Shown here: positions 37,801 to 49,800 of the stretch, piece by piece
How positions within the stretch are numbered: the stretch's first letter is position 1
Layout: each line of letters begins with the position of its first letter
Assembly: GCA_013076295.1 (NCBI GenBank)
Contig: RQOL01000531.1
Span: forward strand, 2,604,001-2,668,000
DNA from: Sanderia malayensis
Taxonomy: Eukaryota; Cnidaria; Scyphozoa; Semaeostomeae; Pelagiidae
Length of the DNA: 64,000 nt
Direction of reading: 5' to 3'
Position numbers and translations under genes: made by a program
The notes under the pieces: generated by a model
What the model was told of the DNA's origin: nothing
The model's database searches: none
The model's input: only the letters and a program-made list of their open reading frames with translations

Positions 37801-40800
37801 ATGGAGGAGGCAGGGTTTCAACCCTGGGCCTTCTCGCATGCTAAGCGAGCACTCTACCACTGAGCTACACCCCCGATAAGATAGCAAACCAGCATTAAAG
37901 TTATGTATTTAAAGCATCTTGTAGATAACAATAAACAATGAAACTAATCCAAAATATGGAGAGCAGGGTTTCGAACCCTGGCCTCGCATCTAAGCGACAC
38001 TTACCAGTGAGCTACACCCCGATAAGAAGCAACTCAGAGTTAAAGCTATAATTAGCATTCTTTATGATAATTGCAATAAATGAACTAATCTCAAAATAGA
38101 TGGAGGAGCAGGGTTTCGAACCCTGGGCCTCCGCATGCAAGCGAGCACTCTACCACTGAGCTACACCCCCGATAAGATAGCAACTCCAGCAGTTAAAGCT
38201 TATGTAATTTAACGCAACTTCTTGTATGGATAATTGCAAATAAGTAATGAAACTAATCTCAAAATAGATGGAGGAGCAGGGTTTCGAACCTGGGCTTCTC
38301 GCATGCTAAGCGAGCACTCTACCACTGAGCTACACCCCCGATAAGATAGCAAACTCCAGCATTAAAGCTTACGTAATTTAACGCAACTTCTGTATGCATA
38401 ATTGCAATAAACAATGAAACTAATCTCAAAATAGATGGAGGTGCAGGGTTCGAACCCTGGGCCTCTCGCATGCAAAGCGAGCGCTCTACACTGAGCTACA
38501 CCCCGATAAGATAGCAAACTCTAGCAGTCAAAGCTTATGTATTTTAGGCCATTTCTTGTATGATAATTGCAAATAGTAATGAAACTAATCTCAAATAGAT
38601 GGAGGTGCAGGGTTTCGAACCCTGGCCCTCGCATGCAAGCGAGCGCTCTACCACTGAGTACACCCCCGATGAGATAGCAAACTCTAGCAGTCAAAGCTTA
38701 TGTATTTAAGGCCATTTCTGTTGCATATTGCAAATAAGTAATGAAACTAATCTCAAAATAGATGGAGGTGCAGGGTTTCGAACCCTGGGCCTCTCCATGC
38801 TAAGCGAGCACTCTACCACTGAGCTACACCCCGATAAGATAGCAAACTCAGCAGTTAAAGCTTATGTAATTTAAAGGCATTCCTTGTATGATAAGAGCAA
38901 ATAAACAATGAAACTAATCTCAAATAGATGGAGGAGCAGGTTTCGAACCCTGGGCTTCTCGCATGCTAAGCGAGCACTCTACCAGTGAGCTACACCCCCG
39001 ATAAGATAGCAAACTCCAGCAGTTAAAGCTTATGTAATTTAACGCAACTTCTTGTATGGATAATTGCAAATAAGTAATGAAACTAATCTCAAAATAGATG
39101 GAGGAGCAGGGTTTCGAACCCTGGGCCTCTCGCATGCTAAGCGAGCACTCTACCACTGAGCTACACCCCGATAAGATAGCAAACTCCAGCAGTTAAAGCT
39201 TATGTAATTTAACGCAACTTCTTGTATGGATAATTGCAAATAAGTAATGAAACTAATCTCAAAATAGATGGAGGAGCAGGGTTTCGAACCCTGGGCTTCT
39301 CGCATGCTAAGCGAGCCTCTACCACTGAGCTACACCCCCGATAAGATAGCAAACTCCAGCAGTTAAAGCTTATGTAATTTAACGCAACTTCTTGTATGGA
39401 TAATTGCAAATAAGTAATGAAACTAATCTCAAAATAGATGGAGGAGCAGGGTTTCGAACCCTGGGCCCCTCGCATGCAAAGCGAGCACTCTACCACTGAG
39501 CTACACCCCCGATGAGATAGCAAACTATAGCAGTCAAAGCTTATGTAATTTAAAGGCATTTCTTGTATGCATAATTGCAAATAAACAATGAAACTAATCT
39601 CAAAATAGATGGAGGTGCAGGGTTTCGAACCCTGGGCCTCTCGCATGCAAAGCGAGCGCTCTACCACTGAGCTACACCCCCGATAAGATAGCAAACTCTA
39701 GCAGTCAAAGCTTATGTATTTTAAGGCCATTTCTTGTATGCATAATTGCAAATAAGTAATGAAACTAATCTCAAAAGAGATGGAGGTGCAGGGTTTCGAA
39801 CCCTGGGCCTCTCGCATGCAAAGCGAGCGCTCTACCACTGAGCTACACCCCCGATAAGATAGCAAACTCCAGCAGTTAAAGCTTATGTAATTTAACGCAA
39901 CTTCTTGTATGGATAATTGCAAATAAGTAATGAAACTAATCTCAAAATAGATGGAGGTGCAGGGTTTCGAACCCTGGGCCTCTCGCATGCAAAGCGAGCG
40001 CTCTACCACTGAGCTACACCCCCGATGAGATAGCAAACTCTAGCAGTCAAAGCTTATGTATTTTAAGGCCATTTCTTGTATGCATAATTGCAAATAAGTA
40101 ATGAAACTAATCTCAAAATAGATGGAGGTGCAGGGTTTCGAACCCTGGGCCTCTGGCATGCTAAGCGAGCACTCTACCACTGAGCTACACCCCCGATAAG
40201 ATAGCAAACTCCAGCAGTTAAAGCTTATGTAATTTAAAGGCATTCCTTGTATGCATAAGAGCAAATAAACAATGAAACTAATCTCAAAATAGATGGAGGA
40301 GCAGGGTTTCGAACCCTGGGCCTCTCGCATGCTAAGCGAGCACTCTACCACTGAGCTACACCCCCGATAAGATAGCAAACTCTAGCAGTCAAAGCTTATG
40401 TATTTTAACGCCATTTCTTGTATGCATAATTGCAAATAAGTAATGAAACTAATCTCAAAATAGATGGAGGTGCAGGGTTTCGAACCCTGGGCCTCTCGCA
40501 TGCTAAGCGAGCAGTCTACCACTGAGCTACACCCCCGATGAGCTAGCAAACTCCAGCAGTTAAAGCTTATGTATTTTAAGGCCATTTCTTGCATGGATAA
40601 TTGCAAATAAACAATGAAACTAATCTCAAAATAGATGGAGGTGCAGGGTTTCGAACCCTGGGCCTCTCGCATGCTAAGCGAGCGCTCTACCACTGAGCTA
40701 CACCCCCGATGAGATATCAAACTCTAGCATTCAAAGCTTATGTAATTTAAAGGCATTTCTTGTATGCATAAGAGCAAATAAACAATGAAACTAATCTCAA

Positions 40801-43800
40801 AATAGATGGTTGATTCCATGGGCCTGTAAAAAACTAAAAATAAATAAGTAAAAAGGTGCTGACCTGTTGAACACCCAAAAACCCTCTCTCTGGCTCCAGC
40901 TTCACGCATGACATCAAATAGTCCAGAAATTCTTCAGCTGTCTAAAATCGTTAGAAAATCAACAAGCATCTATGAAACTTGGACGTCTTTTAGAACGGCA
41001 TAATACTTATAGAATAACCTGAATCATTCACTCACATTGACAACTTCGTTGAAAGATGACAATTCCAGGAGCAAGCTAAATGCATCAAGAACCCCACGAA
41101 CAAAGTTGACAAACTTCTCTCCCTTTTTCGAGGCAGCAGTAACCTGATAAAATTAATAAATATAAAATCATGGACATATTGTCTTGTTAAAAAATCCAGA
41201 CAACATTTGAAAAACTCCATTGACCTCCATTGGAACAAATTCTTTGTGTCATCGCAGTGACGTCACAGCGTTGTGGCACTCTTCACTAAAGGTGTCCTGA
41301 TTCAAGGTGAAATTAAAGTAACTTATACTTGTCAGATGCACGTCAAAATTGCAAGAAACCGATCGGTACATCTTTGGCTTTCAATTAAGATAAAAAAATC
41401 GATATTTGAAATTTCGTTGCATTAGAACATTAAGCATGAATTAACATTTTAAGCATACCTGGTATGTGTTGTACGCTCCTTTGCAAACCTCAAATAATTT
41501 CATCATAACGGGAGAAGTATGAAAATGACCTAGTTTTTCTGCTTTATCCTGATTTGTTTGAGGGCTATCCGTGGAAGACTTGCCTTCAGCACTACCCTGA
41601 GGCATCGAGCCGTCTGAATTCTTCCTGCGTGGTGACTTATCACCCGAAGACGTTGGTGTCACTTGGTCTGAATGGGTACGACGATGGACACTTTTGTGAA
41701 GAAGAAACCTCCTTGGTGATGTGGTCGCAGAAGATGCAGATGAAACTTGCGGGCTCGATGAGGTTTGTGGAATTGCTGGTGACGCTGCAGAGCCAGTTGG
41801 AATGGCAATCGTCTTGTCTTTATCTTTGCCAGGAAATGATATTTGTAGCTGTAACGTGGACGAAACCGATATGAGGATTAACAAAGGTAATGTACTTCAA
41901 AAGGACTTGTACGTTCAATAGGTACGTTAACACTTCTTACAATCAATGGCAATGGAAAGGACATTAGTGGAAGCAAAATTGCAAACCTTTGAAGACGATG
42001 AAGTTGGATTTGTTTGTTCAATGACGTGCATACAAATGCAAAGCAACCTGCAAAAGAGTAAAGAAATATGTCTATCTTATCTTATATACAAAAGATAACA
42101 GAAGACAACGTATATTACTATATGAGAAGAGATGTGTGTTATGTGATAACATATAGGCAAAGCGTTGTTGGTAGCGTGGCATTATTTCCAAAAGATGTCA
42201 ATTTGTCAGCATCTACTTCATAGGTTAGAGAGACTGAATAAGCATACACAATACAAAGAAAACAAGATAAACCAATACTAACTTAACAGTGTGTTGAAAC
42301 AACTTAGCAGCATATGTGTTCAGCTGTGAATCCTTGAATATTGGCCACCTTTCATCACGCGTGCTCCCAAATACTTCTTCATCTTCAGTGATACCAGATT
42401 CGCATCTTTCTTGTGCAGTTTGTCTTACAAATGGTGCTGCACTACCACATAATAAATTTATGCATAGCTGAAATAAAAGAATATAAAATACATGAAATTC
42501 CAAATAAGCATACTGGAAGAAGACGTTCAATTGCAGTAGGTTTGGCAGCTGCCGTGTCATATCTCATCGGGGGTGTAGCTCAGTGGTAGAGCGCTCGCTT
42601 CGCATGCGAGATGCCCGGGGTTCGAATCCCCGCTCCTCCAACTATTTTGATGTCAGTTTGAGTCCTCTTTTTCAAATAAGCGTACTGGAAGAAGACGTTC
42701 AATTGCAGTAGGTTTGGCAGCTGCCTTCCTGTATCTCAGCGGGGGTGTAGCTCAGTGGTAGAGCGCTCGCTTCGCATGCGAGATGCCCGGGGTTCGAAAC
42801 CCCGCTCCTCCAACTATTTTGATGTCAGTTTGAGTCCTCTTTTTCAAATAAGCGTACTGGAAGAAGACGTTCAATTGCAGTAGGTTTGGCAGCTGCCTTC
42901 CTGTATCTCAGCGGGGGTGTAGCTCAGTGGTAGAGCGCTCGCTTCGCATGCGAGATGCCCGGGGTTCGAATCCCCGCTCCTCCAATTTTTAGCTCGGTGC
43001 ATCAATACCATAGACACGATAGAGAGACAAAAAAATGCGAAGATTTTACCTTGAGAAGCTCTTGGTGAGCTTGCAGATCTAAAGTGATCCATGACGCTGT
43101 AAGCAGCGAGTAGAACAGAGCAAGTGGTCCAACAGTGACAGAGACATCATCGTCAAAGATCAGTTTTCTCAACGGGCCAAGAGATCGTCCACCGATCAAA
43201 GGTCTCGACGCTGGCTCAACCGATATCTTGCTTTGAGGTAACAACTGCCAAGCAACCGGAACCTGTGATATTGGAAAGGTTTCTGCAAGAAGTGCCAATG
43301 CTTGACAACAACCGTGCTGCAATAAAATACGTTCACAAATTAGGCAAATAAGCAACGCAAGAAACTATGATATTTCGTTTTTAAAACGTAATGAAACATT
43401 ATAAGTCCTAAAAACGCCGGAAACGATTGCTTCGTGCTTGGTTATACAATGCGAGAAAATGGAGGAAGTTTGTTTCAGGCATAAAAAATAAACCTTTACC
43501 ATTTTTTCCAAATAAAACAAATGCTGTGTTTTCATTCAAAAATATGTACAAAGGTAAGAGTAAATAGTCCATACTTTAATTAGACTTACCATCAGAAATT
43601 TGGTTGTTGCATAGTTAAGTCTATGCAGGATTTCTTTAACTAAAAATGCAAGGTTGGCACTGAAGAGCTGTTTGTACTTTTGAAGTAATACAACCACGTC
43701 AAAGGTTTTGCTTTCGAAAGACAGCTTTCCATGCGTCTCTAAACAACGAATAAAGACATTTGTGAATCAATACATAACAATTTTGAGATTAGTAAACCAT

Positions 43801-46800
43801 TAGTAAGTTACTAAAGCTTTCAATATGGCTTCATTTACAAGAAAACTTCGAAATATTGCTTTAAACGTGACGTCATAAGAAATGAGGTCGCTTGAATAAA
43901 GCCATGCAATGAAATGACCAAAAGCGTGGATGAGGATTGGCACGAACAACGCAGCATAATCATTTGTTAAATCAAATAATTGTATACTGAATTACCTTTG
44001 AATGAAAGAACAAGGTTGGCTGACGCAAAATGTGTATCATTTTGTTTGACAAGAAAGCTCAGATGACCAACAATGCTGACAAAACAAAAACAATATACAA
44101 TTTAAAAACGAAATGTTTAATAAATACAAGCTTCATTATTAAATAATAAACAACTTGAAATAATCAAAAATAAGAACGTGAAAGCATAACACAAGACTTG
44201 GTTTCCTCAAGCGATACAATTCAATTTATAAAAATGTCCTTCTACTTGGATAAGGGCAAGATCAGTTGCGCACAACACAGCAATAACAATTGAAGCAAAA
44301 TAAGAGGCCTTTCAATGATCAATACAATCTAACTCAGAACCTATTTGCAATTATTTGCACAGAATAACAGAAGGGTAGCAAAGATGGCCCACTTACCACA
44401 TCCATATTCTATTTGGTGGATACAGATTTTAGAAAAATACTAGTAATGAAACAGTGAAAGCTGTCATCTACTTAACATGGACTAACTGTGGAGGGTTGAT
44501 ATGTTAAACTTACTTGACAATTGCCCTTGCTGCCGCTTGCCTTACTCTTGCATCGTCATCTCCAAGTAAATGCATGATGACGTCAACACATCGTTCCTGA
44601 ATGCCACAAATCTGATGCAAAAATAAAGGTCGAAGCAAATCAATACAACAAGCACAAATGTATGGAACAATAGAGATAGGGTATGTAATCATATGAGTAG
44701 CATTATAACATGTGATGAGGATAGTCATCGGCGTCTCGTGTCTCTTATAAGACTTTATATGACTCAGCATGGCATATAATGCCATAGGGTATAAATACGA
44801 ATGATATGATGTTGTGGCGGTGTATAGTATACAGTATAGCAATGCGTGTGATTATAAAGCTGCATACAAATGATAAGAATACCTCGGAGGTTCGGTAAAC
44901 ATTTTCAGGTTGGGTTTCATCATATCGTTTCTTTACAAAACTGACAAGCCTTAAAAATGAATACTACATTTAAAACACCTTTGATTCGCTTATAGCATCT
45001 TGTTATCATTAGAGCTGAAAAATAATGTCGCATACCTATAATCCAATGAGGCTAAAAGCTCTAGCAACTCCACCTGCAAACACAAAGTCTTCATAAATTC
45101 AAATATATTTCAGCATATTCTAATATATTGACAAATATAAACTTATGGTGAAACCCTAAAGAGAGATTTGACAGAGCTGACTGGACAAACATCCGGGATA
45201 TTGTATACATATACCATTGATGTTATCAAAACAAATTTTGTACATTTCTTGTTGCTGTTGTTATAATGTTAAATGGCTTTCCGTAATATTGTGATTGGTT
45301 AGATTGAACAATTGACCCACCTTCACCAGCCAATAGGAAATGTCTCTGTACAAAAGAACTTTCAACAACACTTCGTAGCCATGCGCGTAGTATGAGCTGT
45401 CCAATAATTCACTGATAAATCCCTGAATGAAGGTGAATTGCGAGTGCATTAATCTAAGAGACTCTGTCAAAATTATCTATAAAGACTCTATAGAGTTCTC
45501 TGAGTTATCTATAGAGAACCTATAGAGTTCTCTAAGTTATATATAGAGAACCTATAGAGTTCTCTAAGTTATCTATAGAAACTTTGATCACTGTATCCAT
45601 AATCACATTGACTTTGGCTATGTATGGGCATTACTGAAAATGTCAACACAAAAATGTTGCGAAGTTTAAAAGTTAATAGCTGCTTACTTTCGCTGCTGCA
45701 CATGCCATTTTTAACGCAATTGATGAATCATCATCCATGATCTTCTTAAACACGATCAGCACTCGATCAAATGCCAAAACATCTAAAAAGACAAAACATC
45801 AATTTGGCACAAAGTACAAGATCAAGCGTAAATCTCACCTTTGTAAAGAAGGGCTATGGCAAAAAAATGCTTCTATAAAGCATTGTCTAATCTAGTGTCG
45901 CTTTTGCTGTATACAACTGCAACGAACTACAGCTCTATAACAAACTCTATCTCCAACGACTCTGTATCGTGTACATTTTACGCATTGCAAAACATTATGG
46001 TTGGCTCTATTAACAGTACCCATAAAATAATGACGATCAGTAGACTTCAAGTAAGCAAAGAGCTCTAAATTTGAACAGTGTCAACAAACCTGTAGAGTAT
46101 TTCTTTGAAATCTCAAGGCACCATTCGTCATAGTTGCCGCTAAAAATAAAAACAAGTAGCATGACAAGATCGCTATAAATGCATTGCAAAATTCTAAGTT
46201 GCAAAGTCAGAGTTGCAAAATTCTATTTAAGAAGAGTAATCAAACAATGAATAAAATAAAAATGCAAAAATACGTACCCAGAAACGCAGATTGCAGCTTT
46301 TATGTAACTGGCAGCCACATTGCAGACCATACCCCGTAATTGTTGATCAAAATGATCAGCAAATAATAAACAATCTCTGACACTCTGATCACTTCTCTTG
46401 ATAGCACCACTGGCATCCTCATTTTCGCCAGCCGTGTCTGAATTCTCACTATCTGGCATGACACGAGCGAGGAAAGCTTCAGGATAAATCGCCAGCGCGT
46501 GTCCCAAGCAACTGAGTGCAAGTGATTTCATACTGACCCTGGTCCTTGAGTCTGGTAGTAATGTACCCGGTGTGCCAGCAAGCAGAAATGAACACATCAA
46601 TCTGACGCAGTGAAGTATTGGAACACCGCTGCATGCAATTGCGTCAATGTTAAAATACCTGCAAAATAATGCAAGATTGATATTCAATTGATTTACTTAC
46701 TCATCTTATATCTTACTTACGGGCCTGAGTTACTCATTTCATGTCCACTGGTCGTATAATACTAGTGACTATACTGAAATCCGAGCGTGAAAAGTCTTCA

Positions 46801-49800
46801 GGGGAACAAAACATACTTTCATACTTAAACTTCGAGATGTGTCACAGTCACTGCAAGAAGTACCTGTATCGCAGTATTGCTACGAGAGTTTGTCACAGGC
46901 GGGATAAATTACACTATGAATAAAGGTTTTACCAATCATACTAAAACACTCTTATTCTAATTACAAGAAAATCTTTCCAAACGACAGCCCACTTGATATC
47001 ATTCTGTTTGCATAATTGCTATTCTACAATCACAGTGAAAGCTTGCTTCAAAGACACTATACGCGACATCTGCTCTCGGGTTACCAAAAAACTGTGAGCG
47101 ATTTTGAGCAGATCACATATAGCTACTTAAGAGCATCGAACAACAGAAATAATTGTAACAAGCCTCACTACCTTTCAATCGCTGCTTGAGCATCATAACT
47201 TGTTATAGACATCATTCTTTCCATTTCTGCTAGATCAATCTGTTCATTTTCGTTATCAGGAATATCGCTGACAGAACTTAAACTTGTCAATCTCCTTGTT
47301 GAATTAACATCAGCTTCGTCAATGTTCACGTAGCCAGCATCAGTATAACTGCTTGGTAAAACAAGTCCGTTATCTTCTTCGTTGTCCTGCTCATCTTCCC
47401 CTGTCTCAATACTTCCCGAGTCTTCGCCTTCGACCATGATTTCTGGCTGCTGTTCCGTTGAACCGGAGATTTCGGATATTTCGTCACACGCTGAGTCTCT
47501 CAGTGATGTTGTTTGACTATCCAAAGATGCTTCACTGAAGTTCTCTTTCATTCTCACCTCGTTGCTGCTTTGTGTATCTTCCTCGAGGCCAGAATCTCCC
47601 GCCTCGGTCCCAATCGTATCCAAACTCAGTTCGCTTCCAAAATGCGCTGGAAACAAATATAAAAAGCTATTAAACTCGTGAATAAATCGAAAATCCTTTG
47701 AAATGCATATCTTCTCAAAATAATCAAGATTATTTAAAATGTGTTGCGTCAAACGACTATACCTTAACAAACTTTGTCTAACAAGTAAAGAAATAAGTAA
47801 AACATTTGCCTTTATTACAGTGACTGCTGGTTACAAAAATGTAAATATCAAAAGAAAGCTATACCTCCAATGCCGGATGATGCATTGGTGACGGTGGGTG
47901 AAATTCCATGCGGAGATAGAAGAATATTTAACAAGCTTTCTGCACGTGTTTGCAGCACTTGTTGTAGGGCCTCGAGTGCAGCATTAACAATATTGTGATC
48001 GGAATGCTTTGTGCAGAACATTGTAACTTCGTATACCTAAACGACAAAGGTAACAATTATCAATCATTCGTTACTTTTCATGACAATCACAAAGCCCAAT
48101 TACCATTACAAAGTATGAACTTCTAGCAATGATGATAGAGCGCTGATAGAGCGCCTTGGGCAGTATAGTATGCAGGCATTGCGAGTACAGTGCGATGGCT
48201 GACGGAATATTGGTGTAATATGCATTTTAATGGCAATGAAATCCAGGCATCTCGCGTACAAAGCTAGTGCTCTACAACTGAGCTACACACCCAATGAATA
48301 AAACACGTAATTACTGACCTTTAGCAATTTGTTATTGTCGTCGTTTTCAGCGCCATTGTCATTGGTTTTGTCGCTTGTTCCGGGCTGGTTGACGCCGAAA
48401 CTTCCCTTCATTGCGTGCGAATAGCTATCACCAGTTTCTCCCAGCTTTGGAATCATGTGTCGAAAGCAAAGTAAGACACCAAGCAACAGTATAGGGTTGA
48501 CATCGTCAGTCAACGGGACAATCATGCCTGAAGTAGAAAATCAGAGTACAGTGAACACTCGCGTATATAACCTCCAGCCTTCAACAACAGCCTATTGTTT
48601 TTTAAACAATAGGCTATTGTTCCTTCTATTGTTTTGAGTAGAAATATCATTATGTGGGTCCTGAATCCATTGTTTCTTATATACGAGTTTTTACTGTCGA
48701 ATAATCATAGAATACAAATAATTAAATTCAAAAACATCGGATAAAGGTTGATAAGAATAGCGTACCGAGAAGAATATTTAATAACCAAGCGTAAAATCTG
48801 TTTGGATTTCTTGAATTCAGACAGACGTAGTTGAGAGAGGAGGCGGCTGTTCGTCTTGCCATTGCTGATGCAAGTTTCAAATTCGGTACAAACGACTTTA
48901 ACAGAACCTTTGAAGACAAATCACAAAGTTCATTTGAGAAGAACATCGAAAAGCAAACCTAAAAATTACTCCTTGCAACTTAGATCTTATACTCCTTAGA
49001 AAAACTTCACAGAGAAAGAGGCTACGTGAGCAATAATATCAACCAAAAGCAGAAAAATCATCTACATTACAAGCGGTCTAAAAAAAGTAAAACTTAACTC
49101 CATGAAATTCACTGTGATTAATACACCTTTATGAAATATAGAAAATACAAATATTTCACCTTAATATCTACTTCATTCATGAATTTTCCGAGGATGGGGC
49201 ACAATTTTCCCATCAGATAACCCAAAGCTTCCTAGACGAAAAGATAACAGAATCAAACTTCTTGTAAAAAATCAGCCTTGATGTTTTAAGTAGAAATTCA
49301 TGTAGTCTAAACTAGAATTGTCTATTCCATGTCAGTGACGTATAGCTTCCTCCTACCTGTACTTGGTCTTCAGGACGCTTGGCAATTTTCACCAAGCATG
49401 GTAAAAGATTTGCAAGATAAGGTCTGAAAATAAAAAAATACTTCTAGTTCAATGAGCCAATATGAATTCATAAATGTGGCTAAACTATGAAAAGATTTCA
49501 AAAATAAACGTCGCTTTTAAAACTTGCAAAGACGTGACTGTTATAAAACTTTATCGATTGTTGTGCATATTGCAAAATCCACTGTGAACATGGAAATGAG
49601 ACAGCTGCTAAAAATCTGCAATTGTTCCTTACGCCATAATAGAATAGTATAACTCTAAATCATCAAATAGTTGATGATTTTATCACCTGCACTTCTGTGG
49701 TCTGATCATGTGACATGTGTCGGCAAATCTTTGCATCGCAGCCTTGAGAGATCTTGCCGCACCATTCTATGAAGAAAAGAATTTGCAAGTCAAAAAGAAA

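Larger units (their letters stand above)
32805..40707 (-). repeat. Tandem array of 48 tRNA-Ala genes inside HTT intron 26
   Basis: Forty-eight co-oriented units, each a 72-nt tRNA-Ala plus a 99-bp spacer. Clean units at both ends are spaced exactly 171 bp; middle units are 163-171 bp through small deletions. About 31 units read AGC and 17 UGC. Every clean unit has A and B boxes, G3:U70 and a TTTT terminator 6 bases after the gene. Spacers fall into three classes, differing around ACGCAACTTCTTG, AAAGGCATTCCTTG and AAGGCCATTTCTTG. The repeat begins and ends abruptly between exon 26 (ends 40864) and exon 27 (starts 32593). Because 171 is a multiple of 3, long artefactual ORFs cross the array. 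Confidence 0.96.
42496..42984 (+). repeat. 172-bp tandem repeat carrying three tRNA-Ala(CGC) genes
   Basis: The 5' flank of each gene (CAAATAAGC to GCAGCTGCC) and the 3' flank after copies 1 and 2 are repeated, giving three units of 172 bp. The sequence is unrelated to the 171-bp array spacers, so it is an independent expansion of almost the same period and on the opposite strand. Confidence 0.9.

Noticed and set aside
34800..39350. Calling the middle array units tRNA pseudogenes
   Set aside because: The deletion-only, homopolymer-biased pattern across gene and spacer alike points to sequence error rather than decay.
32805..40707. CRISPR-like array because of regular repeat and spacer spacing
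   Set aside because: The conserved part is a complete tRNA and the spacers are also conserved; the genome is eukaryotic.
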